64,000 bases of DNA from Clusia tigrina (taxonomy: Eukaryota; Arthropoda; Insecta; Diptera; Clusiidae): contig OV050030.1 in assembly GCA_920105625.2 (NCBI GenBank), positions 87,415,570 to 87,479,569 on the forward strand. Direction: 5' to 3'. The translations under genes were made by a program, and so were the position numbers. This document shows positions 1 through 9,938 of the stretch, piece after piece; the stretch's first letter is position 1; each line of letters opens with the position of its first letter. Below the pieces are notes generated by a model. The model had not been told where the DNA came from. It did not search any database and saw only the letters and a list, made by a program, of their open reading frames with translations.

Positions 1-190
1 CTAACCCGTAGCAGTTTTATAATTTAGATTGCATTCGCTGTGAGCAGGACTACGACACTTTCCTGTTAAATGCCAGTAATACGCAAGCCTTGTATTAGTT
101 AATATCTCTCCACATACATATATAACAATCTAATCACTTTATTTATTTAACTCTCTGGGACACAGATAATTTATTGGTACTACTTTCAAT
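1..190 (+). promoter_or_regulatory. Intergenic leader upstream of the Polinton ATPase
   Basis: This 190-base non-coding stretch precedes the ATPase start codon. It recurs almost base for base at 16442-16629, upstream of the second ATPase copy and next to the divergent polymerase gene. It therefore probably holds the divergent promoters of ATPase (+) and polymerase (-). No specific promoter motif was identified. Confidence 0.4.
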
Positions 191-949
191 ATGTCATTTA
201 AGTATTTTTCGAGAACTGGTGTAAGAATGGAGGCACAACTCAAAGTAATTTAACAAAAAAGGTGGTATTCTTCAATTCTGTGTATGAAGGCTATGCGTTT
301 GTCAAACAAGATGAAAAAATTAATGTTACGAATATTGATTTTCGAACAAAAAATTCTTCTAAAGTCAAACATATTTCACTTTTACCGAATTCCAAGAGAG
401 ATTTAATCGTCGGTCCATCAAATTGTGGAAAGACTAATGTTATGATAAGTTTAATTGAAAGTTCTAAAATGGTCATAAAATTGAGAATATGTATATATAT
501 TCAAAGTCTTTATATCAATCAAAATATACTTATTTAAAAAGTTATTAGAGCCGATAAAAAGTACAAGATTGTATACATTTTCTGAAAATGATAATGTTTT
601 ACCACTGGAGAATGCAAAGCGTAATTCTATAATTATAATTGATGATGTGGCTTGTGAGAAGCAAAATAATATTCGGTCACACTTTTGTATGGGGAGACAT
701 AAAAACATAGATTGTTTTTACTTATGTCAAACATATACACATATACCCAAACATTTAATTCGTGATAATGTGAATATGATTGTTATATTTCGACATAACA
801 TTATGTTGGTGCTGATATGAAGTGGATGAATTTCACAAAAATGTGTAGTATATGTTGGGAGGGTAAATATATCTTCCTAGTCATCAGTAAAGATGATCCT
901 TTACATTGCTGTCGTTATAGGAAGGGGTTTGATATATTTATTCAGATAT
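191..949 (+). pseudogene. Polinton FtsK/HerA-type DNA-packaging ATPase, frameshifted
   Basis: In the family this protein pumps the element genome into the capsid using ATP. The ATG at 191 is chosen because the reading frame resembles known insect Polinton ATPase starts and because the same start is kept in the second copy at 16630. A Walker A motif GPSNCGKTN is encoded around 412-438. A Walker B motif, four isoleucines followed by DD, is encoded around 630-650 in a different frame. A stop at 535 and a frame change near 540-569 break the gene. The C-terminal part, containing the conserved RYRKGFD-like segment, can be read up to about 949 in yet another frame. The gene cannot make a full protein. 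Confidence 0.8.
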
Positions 950-1031
950 AAAAGAAGAGCCATGGATATTTATATGTTTTGTATGATATCTGCAATCAAC
1001 ACTTGACATAGGCAATAGCTGAATAGGAAAA

Positions 1032-1876
1032 ATGAATGAAAAACTTTTGAAAGAATTAATTATGATCCGAAGCATATTAAGAAAAAAATTCAAGAGTATT
1101 AGGTCGGGAGAAGCAGTTGCAGAAAACCTTTTAGAAGAAACGTTCAAACCTATTACTAAACCACTGAATGAATTAATTGAAAAGACCAAAGCAACTGATG
1201 CAAATAATCAATGGAAATGAATATGATTTTAAGTTTGATAGGAAGACAAGCACTCCAATCAAAAGAAATCAATCACATCACACAATGTTGAGTAAAATCA
1301 AAGTTCAAGATATTGCTGACAGTAATACGGATGATACTTTTTTCAGTCAAGGAAACAACACAAACCAAAATCAATCAAAATTACAAATAAATTTTACACA
1401 TTTGGAAAAGAGTGGATAAATTATGTGGAACGCATAAAGATTTAAATGGTGCATGGAACGCTTAAAGATTTAATTGGTGGTAGTGCTTTGAAAATTTCTG
1501 ATGATAAAATACAGATATCAGACGAAAATTGGGTGATAACACCTGGTTTGTTTGAATTATTATTCTATAAAACACCAATGAATTATGATAACAGTGAATT
1601 GGAAATTTATAAAAAGATACTATTGATGTAAATGAACAAGTCAAAGGCACTAGATCATACAAATATAAACAAATAATAAAGAAATTTTTTACTGAAAAAA
1701 AATCATTATTAACTAAAGTTCTGCTCTAGGTCCCAGTCTTATGAGATTAAATACACAGAATCCTATTTATACATGATCCCAACAAACTGATCCACAATCA
1801 GCTGGTCACAATAATCATAATAATGAAATCATTTCAATTGTTGAAGAATTGAAAGAATGCAACATAATTATATAAA
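1032..1876 (+). pseudogene. DUF8207-like Polinton protein, broken
   Basis: The function is unknown; this family is common beside Polinton capsid genes in insects. The ATG at 1032 opens a frame with a basic, helical N-terminus (62 codons). Overlapping frames from 1177 and 1446 carry the middle part, including the recognisable TPGLFELLF-type motif near 1541-1567. The C-terminal AGHNNHNNEI and EELKE-type segment is found near 1800-1860. At least three frame changes or stops separate these pieces. The DUF8207 name is from memory of the family pattern and should be checked by profile search. Confidence 0.6.
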
Positions 1877-1911
1877 GATATATAGTAAACAAAAAAATTA
1901 ATTTTTTCAAT

Positions 1912-2351
1912 ATGAGAATGGCCGTTGATAAGGTTGGACACTATTCTAAACAAAAGCATAATATATATGATTTGAAAAGAAAGGTTGTTTCAAAACCATT
2001 TGAATTCAGTTTGGATAAAGGTAAGAACTTGAACCTTGATTGGAAACGAATAAGACATGTAGGGCAGCCGAAGGGAGAAGATGGTGCTGCACCAAATCAT
2101 TTGTACAATTCAAAGTCCTTCAACTGTCTCAAAATTTACTCACAAATATAAAGAGATTAAACAAGAATATAATAAATAAAGTTTCTGCGAAATATGAACT
2201 CATTGAAGATATGAATGCTAAAACAGAAACTTCTCTAAAATTATATGTAGATAATGTTTTAGATTCTCAAACACAATATATGGAACAGAGTAGAATTGAG
2301 AATTATATTTTTGATTACATAACAAAAAAGAAAAAACATCAATTAAAATAG
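1912..2351 (+). pseudogene. Polinton-associated protein of unknown function, frameshifted
   Basis: The first frame (1912-2151) encodes a basic protein with a segment RIRHVGQPKGEDGA. Its pattern, an arginine-rich segment then VG-P with DA, resembles the repeat used in phage and virus fibre or tail proteins. The frame then shifts near 2095, and the second frame (to 2351) encodes a lysine- and asparagine-rich helical tail ending before the integrase gene. The position between the DUF8207-like gene and integrase suggests a structural role, but this is inference and no catalytic motif is visible. Confidence 0.45.
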
Positions 2352-2396
2352 TTCCAAAAACAAGAGGATTCGTTAAAGACGATGAATAAGAAAAGT

Positions 2397-2522
2397 TTAG
2401 TAGATGAACTGCAGAAACAAGCTCATAAAATCTTTAAATGACGACGAATAAGAAAGGGTGTAGATGATCTACGGCAAGGAGATGCGGAAATGGGTTCTTT
2501 TTCCAAATACAATAGTGGGTAC
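2397..2522 (+). pseudogene. Polinton integrase, piece 1 (N-terminal, first catalytic Asp)
   Basis: One continuous frame with a single TGA stop at 2439 resembles the start of Polinton integrases. It has a VDELQKQA-type helix, a basic patch, then VDDLRQGDAEMG, which corresponds to the family's DLWQADL block holding the first catalytic aspartate. The frame is cut after residues NSGY, exactly where the foldback element begins. The next part of the same gene lies near 6506. Members of this family are DDE-type enzymes that insert the linear Polinton DNA into the host chromosome. Confidence 0.65.
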
Positions 2523-3130
2523 TAAAGGCAAAGAAGAATAAGAAAAGACATTCAATTCCCTCCATATTTATTTACCGTTCCGACCATTTTTTTTGGTCAC
2601 ACGTACAGTGTATGTGAATTTATTGTGTTTGTTGTAAAAATATTCCATATCCCTGTAGTGAAAATTATACTACTACTAAATTTAATAGTAAAAAATCAAG
2701 TGGTTAATTTACTAGTTCAAAACTTATCTATAAGATAACCAGTTACTGACTTCTGCGGCACTTCATTGCCGTGTATACTAAATTTTTCCTTTCTTGTCAA
2801 TTTAATAAAAAAGGAAGTAAAGACAAACATTGGAATTTGAAGAAAAACAGTTCTTTTCATATTTTCAACCACTTTTTGTAATTCCTCATTTTAGAGATAC
2901 GAGTAAATCTTCAAGTTAACGCGTGTTTTAAAATATCCGCAAGTGCTCTCAAAGAAAAGTGGAAATGCGGCACCATGAATTAACATGCTGAATTAATACA
3001 CTCCTCATTTATGCACAAAAATTATATTACATGTCGAGTACACATTATTATATTATGTACATACATATTTATGAATTTTACATACATATAAATGTGTTAG
3101 TAGTATTTTAAGTAGTTGGCTTTACTGTTG
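2518..3130 (+). repeat. Left terminal inverted repeat of the foldback element
   Basis: This matches 4855-5484 in reverse complement over nearly its whole length with scattered substitutions and small indels. The shared landmarks include TTTACCGTTCCGACCATTTT near 2570-2590 and the MluI-like ACGCG tract near 2920. Confidence 0.8.
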
Positions 3131-3149
3131 GGATGTTGTCGAAAATAGC

Positions 3150-3872
3150 GCAAGAATGGTCAAATAGAAGATTGCGCCAATGCTGGTACGAAAATTTCCT
3201 CTGTCTGCGCATCTCGTCACTAAGAAGAATGAGAGAACAGCCAAAATGCATACATTCTTCTGTGAGAAATGTGAAAATTTGTGTTTAATATTAAATATTT
3301 TAATATTTATTGCATTTTATGATAATATTTATATAAATAAACGTGAAATAATATATTTCAATTGATTTGGCATTTAAATTGTTGTTCTATTCAATAATTT
3401 GTTGGTTAAATTTGTTGCGTGATAGTTGCTATTTACTATTTTGGTTGCAATAATGGGAATATAAAATGAAATAATTATGGGAATTGAAATTCTAACATGT
3501 GTATATTTATTAAATATATGTATATTTATATTTATATGTATACATATATTTATTAAATCACTACACAAATTCGCTTTTTCTTTTTTGGTACCTGAAACTC
3601 CGCTTAATCCGCTGCTTAAGTACTTCTTATCGAACGAGTTTTTCAATAATTTGTACTAATTTACTTGCAAGTGCATTTGTTAAGTTATATATTATTAAAA
3701 ATAATTGAAATCCTTTTAATTTATAAATTATTGCCTTTGCGGATGCATTTTTCATATCACAAAATATTTAAAAGTGCTCCCTGACGTCACAGCCAATCAG
3801 CTGTGCTGAGTTTTTGTCGAGAGAGGAATAGCGGACCAGCGCATGGCGCAATCTTCTATTTTATCATTCTTG
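3150..3872. mobile_element. Small MITE (about 720 bp) with 36-37 bp TIRs and an 8 bp target duplication
   Basis: The left end (3151-3187) begins CAAGAATG and the right end (3836-3872) is its inverted copy with a few mismatches; both contain GAAGATTGCGCC. The direct repeat AAAATAGC flanks it at 3142-3149 and 3873-3880. An 8 bp duplication fits hAT or P-type transposons. There is a one-base ambiguity (an extra G at 3150) at the left border. No coding capacity is visible, so it depended on a transposase made elsewhere. Confidence 0.7.
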
Positions 3873-3880
3873 AAAATAGC

Positions 3881-4854
3881 TTATATTCGGAGAAAAAAAT
3901 CAGAAGAAACCAGGGCTACGTTTAAATTAAACTTTTAGGGGGTCACTTCATTTGTATTTTAAAAAGAACTGCGAAACTTCTAAAAAGAAAAGGTGATAAT
4001 AAATAAAAAAAAATTGTGTTATTTAATTTGGAGTTGAAAACTTAAATGTTAACAAGTTCTTTTAATAAATTATAACTATTCTTAATGTAAAATCTGATCC
4101 AATTGCTTTCCATTTACACTTCTCTTCACTGTAAACGCACCGTAGTAATCATAAGATGTAGAATAATAATTATTTACTAAGTTATTAATTATAATACTAA
4201 GAATTAAAATAATTTATAAAAATTCATTTATATTAAAATGGGGTCCGACTTCCCCAGTAGTACCCCAAGCGTGTTTAAATATACATGGCCATGAACGAAT
4301 GAAAGTGCACAGGGGACAGTTAAAAAATTAGAATTTAGAACAGAAGGAGACCAAGGTTAAGAAATTGCCGGTCAAAAGAGAATTCAACGTTTTTACAGTA
4401 TTCTCACATATAACAACAGTTTCAATAATCTCAGAAAAATCTTCAAAATAGGTCAAAAATGCAGCTAAACGAATTAAGTTAACGGCTTAATGCTTTTAAT
4501 TAAACAGAGGTAGTGCTTCTTTCTTTAATAATGAAGAAAACAATTTTTTATTTTGTCGAATTCATTTTTTTACTTAAACGCAACAGGAATATTTCGATTT
4601 GTGGATCTTGAGGGTTTATTGACAAAGAGAAATTATAAAAGAAATTGTATGTTTTCAGTTATTTTGAGAAGTTAAGTGAATTGAGGAATGACGATAGTTA
4701 GAGTTAAGGGGGGTGCACTGTATTTTTACCACTACATACATCAATTTTAAAATCTCCTCTCAGTAGCAGAACTCGCACAAATACATTCATATCAACTTTC
4801 TATTCTTGTATGTTTATTGCTACATAGTGTGGAAAATATTTTGTAATCATTAGC
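3881..4854. other. Interior of the foldback element, no recognised feature
   Basis: AT-rich sequence between the nested MITE and the right inverted repeat. No ORF with recognisable similarity, no tandem array and no RNA gene was seen. Confidence 0.5.
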
Positions 4855-5484
4855 AGTGATACCAACTAGATAAAATACTAGTAAAACTCATATACTCGTA
4901 TGTATGTAAAATTCATATATAAGTATGTACATAATATAATAATGTGTACTCGACATGTAAAATAATTTTTGTGCATAAATGAGAAGTGTATTAATTCAGC
5001 ATGTTAATTCATGGTGCCGCATTTCCACTTTTCTTTGAGAACACTTGCGGATATTTTAAAACACGCGTTAACTTGAAGATTTACTCGTATCTCTAAAATG
5101 AGAAATTACCTAAAGTGGTTGAAATTATAAAACGAACTATTTTTCTTCAAATTCCAATGTTAGTCTTTACTTCTCTTTTTATTAAATTGACAAGAAAGGA
5201 AAAATTTAGTATACACGGCAATGAAGTGCCACAGAAGTCAGTAGCTGGTTAACTTATAGATAAGTTTTGAACTAGTAAATTGACCACTTGTTTTTTTACT
5301 ATTAAATTTAGTAGTATATTTTGAAGACTGCCTATAATTTGCACTACAGGGATATGGAATATTTTTACAACAAACTAATAAATTCACATACACTGTACGC
5401 GTGACCAAAAAAATGGTCGGAACGGTAAATAAATATGGAGGGAATTGAATGTATTTTCTTAGTCTTCTTTGCTATGTAGTACTC
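4855..5484 (-). repeat. Right terminal inverted repeat of the foldback element
   Basis: Reverse complement of the left repeat at 2518-3130. The similarity continues past the GGGAATTGAAT block to about 5484, which is why the outer border is placed there and not at 5449. Confidence 0.8.
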
Positions 5485-5865
5485 AAATTATTAAATTCCA
5501 AGTATTTAAATGTCTATGAATTATGTGGAATTCTATGAATGAAGAAATATATATCAGGATATACAGAGTAAGGAAACTTAAACGTCAAATGGCAAAGCAG
5601 ACGGACGTTGTATATAAATCCATTGAAAATAGTGTTGAATCCACTCGAAATCGTAGTGAATTCACTTCCAAATCGTGGTGTGTCCACTACGGACGCTGGC
5701 AGCGCAAGATGAAATTACTTACATGGTGGCTGCAAGAACAAATTTTTTTGAATCAATTTTCCCTCAGTAGCTGTGAAAATTGAAATTACAGAAAAATGCG
5801 ATCAAAACAAATATGCAAACAATTGCAAATATAGTTTTGATTTGAGTAAATAAGAGTTTGTCGCT
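5485..5865. other. Unassigned sequence between foldback element and LINE fragment
   Basis: An 86-codon ORF (5523-5783, + strand) is present but resembles nothing I recognise. This stretch separates integrase pieces 1 and 2, so it must be inserted or rearranged sequence. Confidence 0.4.
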
Positions 5866-6047
5866 CCTATAGACCTTGAGTGAGATCGAACTAAAGCCAT
5901 AGTTGATCTCTCCCTTTTTGGCGATGATAGGATCTAGAGTTGCCTTTGGGCTCTCTTAATCTAGCGACCTTCCAATCCTCCGTGGGGAGGTCGTAATTGC
6001 TAAAACGAAGCAGCTCCAGGATTTCATCCGGCGAGAAATTAAGAAAT
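5866..6047 (-). pseudogene. Fragment of a LINE ORF1 with DUF4780-like domain
   Basis: The reverse strand encodes SPDEILELLRFSNYDLPTED followed by a tract ending in NYGFSSISLKVYRSD. This is the pattern of the DUF4780 domain found in ORF1 proteins of LOA-related LINEs in insects. One frameshift separates the two halves. Only about 60 residues remain and no neighbouring LINE gene is present, so this is an orphan fragment. DUF4780 is named from memory of the motif. Confidence 0.55.
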
Positions 6048-6505
6048 AAACTAATTGCAAATAAAATTTCACTTATCTTATTTTAGTCAATATTTGGGTT
6101 TAAAAACATAATTTTATTCACTGAATTTGCACTAGAAGTAATAAGAGATCAGATATTAAATTCCGCGGTGAAGAAAAAATTTTCTCAGAAGCTACACTGC
6201 AGCGCTGCTCTCTTACTGCTTAACAACTCTCTCCAGATACACACGATGAAGCGCAGAGCCTATAGAATGAGAACAGCATTATTCTATTCACTCTGTGAGT
6301 ATACTCGTTCTTTATTGTGTGTATACGGATCCAAAATGAGTGAATGCTAAAAACGAACAAATACAGCAGATACTTCCTATAAAAATAACAAAACAGAGAG
6401 AGTAATTGCTTGATGATTAAAATTGTTTCGAATAGCGGGTGCACTGAAGTAGGTGCACTAGTAACCGAAACATACGAAACCATTCGTGCAGACCTCTACT
6501 GGGTA
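6048..6505. other. Unassigned sequence before integrase piece 2
   Basis: Short ORFs occur on both strands (for example 6168-6350 +) with no recognisable domain. No repeat boundary was identified. Confidence 0.35.
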
Positions 6506-6790
6506 CCGCTTCCTCCTAACAATTATAGATACATTTTAAAAATTTGCCTGGGCTTCTTAAAACGAAAAATGCTGCTGATGTCACTGAGGGTATGAGAATT
6601 ATATTAGTTTTGAGAAGAATACTAACACATTTACAAACTGACGACGGTCAAGAATTCTTCAACAGTAAATTGAACAATTTTATGAAAGAATGTCGCATTA
6701 ATCATTACTCAACACCTAGCCTTTTAAAGGCATCAATTGTTGAACGTTTTAATAAAACTCTCAAAGCAATGATGTGGACTAATGGATAAA
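6506..6790 (+). pseudogene. Polinton integrase, piece 2 (catalytic Asp and Glu)
   Basis: The frame from about 6544 encodes LQTDDGQEFFNSKL, with the second catalytic aspartate in the TDDG block. KASIVERFNKTLK follows with the catalytic glutamate, and then MMW. The spacing of these blocks is as in Polinton and retroviral-type DDE integrases. A frame change near 6545 separates it from the preceding YRYIL-type strand at about 6520. A TAA at 6787 ends the frame, and the Penelope element begins at 6812. The continuation lies at 8570-9026. Confidence 0.85.
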
Positions 6791-6948
6791 AATTGAATTA
6801 ATGAATTGGTTTTTGTAACGAGTTCAAGGTCCAAAAATAAAAATTATTTTTATTATTATTTAATTAAAGACCACTAAGACCTATTTGTTCATCTATTAAC
6901 TCACCATCATACGGATTATGCAAATATATAGTAAATATATTAAAAAAC

Positions 6949-7545
6949 TTGACGGTAGAATCTGAATACAACATAAAAGACGCAGTACAGTTTAAAAACA
7001 AGATGAACAATGCACATATATACGATGACGAAATTATGGTTTCATTTGACGTTGTGTCTCTATTTCCCAGCATCCCAATTGACTACGCTATAGGAATTAT
7101 AAGTAAAAAATGGGACATTATACAGCAACATACACACATGACAAAGGAATTATTTATGAAAATATTGCAATTTTCCATAAAAGAAAATAGATATTTTAAA
7201 TATAAGGACAAAATTTATACACAACGCACTGGTATGCCAATGGGTTCGCCGGCATCACCCATAATAGCGGACATAGTAATGGAATAAATATTGGACAAAT
7301 TAATGAAAAGTGGATATAACCCTGGATCTTCGACCAAGTATGTAGATGACATTTTCGCAATTGTCAAGAAAAATGAAATACTAAACACATTAAATAAGCT
7401 AAACAATTGTCACAAAACAATAAAATTTACAATAGAAGAAGAATAAGATGGACAATTGCCATACTTGGACATGCTCCTGGTTAGAAAACATAATAGGATA
7501 AAAGTAAATTGGTATCAAAAACCAAATGCGTCGGGTAAATAATTA
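6949..7545 (+). pseudogene. Penelope reverse transcriptase, partial with in-frame stops
   Basis: The polymerase copies element RNA at the target site. Visible motifs in order are SFDVVSLFPSIP (first catalytic Asp block, about 7039-7074), GMPMGSPASPIIADIVME (about 7231-7284) and KYVDDIFAIV (catalytic YVDD, about 7339-7368). The frame carries TAA stops at 7285 and 7444. A frameshift near 7540 leads into the linker and endonuclease frame. The N-terminal part of the enzyme is missing. The catalytic aspartates are still encoded although the frame is interrupted. Confidence 0.85.
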
Positions 7546-8258
7546 ATTTTTACTCAAAACACCCAAAAAGAGTAATTTTCAACACGCCGACAAATCTAAT
7601 ACCTAGAATACTAACAATTAGCGACAAAGTGTTTCACAAGGAAAATATTACAAAAATAAAGACGATTTTAAAGATTAACGATTTCCCGAATAGAATACAT
7701 AACAGACTTATTAAAAACCATAAAGGGACAAAGGACAATACTAAAATAGAGAGGACAATAAAAATATACAAGTCAATGACATACACAAGGGAATTTTCAG
7801 AACGATTCAAAACATCGAATATGTACAATAAAGAAAAGTTCCAAATAGCACATAAAATGAATAACACATTGCAACAACTATATACCAACACAAAAAGTAC
7901 GATCGACAAATTAGATAAGGCGCACGTGATATACAAAATTAATTGTTGTGGAGACGGGTCCAATTTATGCGACAAAGTATATATTGGTACGACCAAAAAC
8001 AAATTAAGGACGAGAATATCAGCGCACAAATCGGATAGGAAAAACAGAAGCACAGCTCTAGAACCAAAAACGGTACTTGCAGATCACTGTGCTCGTACTG
8101 GACATCACCCGAACTTCGAAGAAGAACAACATTACAACAAACGATACCTACTGGAAATGCTACATATCACCAACATACCAACAAAACAAAGACTTAATTA
8201 TAAAACGGACACGGATAGCGGTGCACACATATATAGAAAACTTGTACGAGACAAGTAA
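7546..8258 (+). pseudogene. Penelope linker and GIY-YIG endonuclease
   Basis: The open frame from 7629 runs 209 codons to a TAA at 8256. Upstream the same frame contains an HPKRVIFNT-type linker. The endonuclease core reads VIYKINCC then VYIGTTKNKLRTRISAHKSD, with the tyrosine, glycine and arginine expected of the GIY-YIG fold, and then ADHCARTGHHPNF. In Penelope elements this domain nicks the target DNA to prime reverse transcription. It is the least damaged part of this copy, and the C-terminus appears complete. Confidence 0.85.
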
Positions 8259-8439
8259 ACATTCAAAATAACAACAACAAACACAAACAGCTGACCGTAG
8301 ACAAATTAATACCACCGTTTAATGTTAGGCAGGTAATTATATTTAGTCTGTAATTTACATTTAATTTGACATATCAAAAAATTGTAAGTGTCAACATATT
8401 TATTGAATTGAAACATTTTTTTATATAATTGTCATTAAT

Positions 8440-8485
8440 TGTAGACCCTGAGGATGGTTTCCGGAGGAAACCGAAATATTGGGAA
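8440..8485 (+). ncRNA. Hammerhead-ribozyme-like motif at the Penelope 3' end (candidate)
   Basis: CTGAGGA at 8448-8454 is followed by a 7 bp hairpin (GGTTTCC at 8456-8462 pairing with GGAAACC at 8466-8472, loop GGA) and then GAAA at 8473-8476. This is the CUGANGA / stem II / GAAA core order of hammerhead ribozymes, which are known in Penelope-like retroelements. A convincing stem III with a cleavage triplet was not found by eye, so activity is unproven. Confidence 0.45.
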
Positions 8486-8569
8486 CTTTTTAATTAAATA
8501 ATAATAAAAATAATCTTTATTTTTGGACCTTGAACTCGTTACAAACACAAATTTATTAAATTTCAACAG

Positions 8570-9026
8570 GAGGTCGAGAATCGTTTAAACATGTTTAAAC
8601 AAATTTAATTAATGAATATAATAATAAGACTCATAGATCTATAAAAATGTCAGCCAATAACGTTAATTCCTCTATTGAAAGTTCTTATAATAATTTAAAA
8701 TGTTTCATAAATCAAAGTTTCATGTTAGAGAAAATGTGAGAATTAGTAGATTTAAACATATTTTTGAGGAAGGTTATACACCAAACTGGACAACAGAAAT
8801 TTTCAAAATTAGAACCATACAAAACACAAATCCAACTACATATATTTTGGAAGATTGTAAGGATAATATCATTAAAGGTAGATTTTATGATCTGCTGAAA
8901 ACCAGATACCCTCATTCTTATCAAATTGAGAAAATTAAGAAATCTACAGGTAATAAAGTTTATGTTAAAAGATTAGGTTTTTCAAGCGAACACAATTCTT
9001 GGATTAATAGAAATGAAATATTGTAA
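8570..9026 (+). pseudogene. Polinton integrase, piece 3 (C-terminal SH3-like and chromodomain-like part)
   Basis: A frame near 8612-8697 encodes NEYNNKTHRSIKM, the usual helix after the catalytic core. The frame then shifts, and from 8700 reads HVRENVRISRFKHIFEEGYT followed by PNWTTEIFKI. That is the typical DNA-binding C-terminal block of Polinton integrases. It ends with VKRLGFSSEHNSWINRNEIL, a chromodomain-like tail, at a TAA at 9024. The C-terminus therefore looks complete, and the protein is broken only by the upstream insertions and frameshifts. Confidence 0.85.
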
Positions 9027-9103
9027 TATATATGTATTAAAAATTTAATTATAATAAGTATATAATAAAAACAATATGATTTTTATTTCATTTAAATGTT
9101 CAA

Positions 9104-9768
9104 ATGGTCTCTCAAAATGTCATTACATTGACTTTCACTGGCAAAACATCCGGCTTGTCTGCAGATTATTTTCTACCAATAGAGTTAGATTCAAATTATG
9201 TTTGTGGTCTAACTGATTTTCATGCATATCACTCAATTCCAAATATTGATATTTCACATAGGAACATTCTATTTTACATAGGTAAAAACATCATTGAAAT
9301 TCCTATTGGTTCTTACGGGCTGGAATATGAAATTTTAAACCTGGAAGGAGAACTTGTTATACAAGCAAATCATAATACACTTGAAATAGAATTGTTCAGC
9401 AATGAAGTGATTTACTTTAATGAAGATCGAACAATTGGTTCGTTATTAGGCTTCAGTCAGAGAACGTTGGAAGCAGAGAAAGAGCATACATCAGATCGTC
9501 CATTAAATATAACAAACACTAATGCAATACGTATAGAATGTAATGTAACAGTTGGTTCAAATATTAATGATTTTTCTGCGCACACTATTCACGAGTTTTC
9601 TATAAACGCTAGTCCTGGTTACAAAATAGATGAGAATCCGAAAAATATCATCTATTACAAGTCATCTACTGTTCCATCACAGTGAAAATTGTTCATCAGG
9701 ATAATAATTTAATTAATTTCCGAGGAGAAACAATAACACTACGATTACATTTGAAACCACACGACTAA
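9104..9768 (+). pseudogene. Polinton minor capsid (penton-like) protein, one frameshift
   Basis: In this family the single jelly-roll minor capsid protein forms the vertices of the icosahedral shell. The ATG at 9104 opens a 193-codon frame starting VSQNVITLTFTGKTSGLSAD, typical of the family start. The conserved HTIHEFSINASPGYKI segment lies near 9586-9633. The frame hits a stop at 9683. The expected C-terminal strand continues in another frame to a TAA at 9766-9768, so a single indel near 9670 seems to be the only lesion. The stop overlaps the next ATG (TAATG). Confidence 0.8.
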
Positions 9769-9938
9769 TGGTTATTTATAATAAAAACGTAGGGCGAAGT
9801 GTACCCTTTATCACTTTCCCATCAACAGTTGAGCGAATAGGAAGAAAGGCTACCAATAAGGTTATTAAACGTAAACCACTAAAAATTGATAATGAATTTT
9901 TAAAGTCAACATGTTTTAAATTAAAAACTAAATCATGA
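9768..9938 (+). CDS. Small basic Polinton protein between the two capsid genes
   Basis: This is an intact 56-codon frame starting MVIYNKNVGR, with a basic stretch GRKATNKVIKRK and ending LKTKS. Its start overlaps the minor capsid stop (TAATG) and its stop overlaps the major capsid start (ATGA), a compact arrangement like operon-like viral genes. Similar short basic proteins occur at this position in other insect Polintons; I do not know a function. It may be a DNA-binding core protein, which is inference from charge and location only. Confidence 0.6.
   Translation: MVIYNKNVGRSVPFITFPSTVERIGRKATNKVIKRKPLKIDNEFLKSTCFKLKTKS

Larger units (their letters stand above)
2518..5484. mobile_element. 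Foldback-type DNA element with about 600 bp inverted repeats
   Basis: The two ends are long imperfect inverted copies. For example, a block beginning ATTCAATTCCCTCCATATTT near 2550 reappears reverse-complemented ending near 5449. The similarity runs from about 2518 to 3130 on the left and 4855 to 5484 on the right, roughly 90% identical by eye. No transposase ORF is present, so it is non-autonomous. It sits inside the integrase gene of the Polinton. The exact outer ends and target duplication are uncertain because the right flank is further rearranged. A smaller MITE is nested at 3150-3872. Confidence 0.75.
6812..8545 (+). mobile_element. Penelope-like retroelement inserted in the integrase gene
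   Basis: It encodes a Penelope-type reverse transcriptase and a GIY-YIG endonuclease on the + strand. Its ends are a near-perfect inverted repeat of about 50 bp: TTTGTAACGAGTTCAAGGTC at 6812 is reverse-complemented at 8526-8545, and the similarity continues into the TTAATTAAATAATA tract. Such inverted end arrangements are known for Penelope-like elements. Both ORFs are broken, so the copy is dead. A clear target duplication was not found. Confidence 0.85.

Noticed and set aside
2518..5484. Long inverted repeats as the terminal repeats of the Polinton
   Set aside because: They lie inside the integrase gene and enclose no Polinton genes, so they belong to a separate inserted element.
7634..8053. 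139-codon hydrophobic minus-strand ORF
   Set aside because: Antisense of the Penelope linker and endonuclease, which has clear motifs on the + strand.
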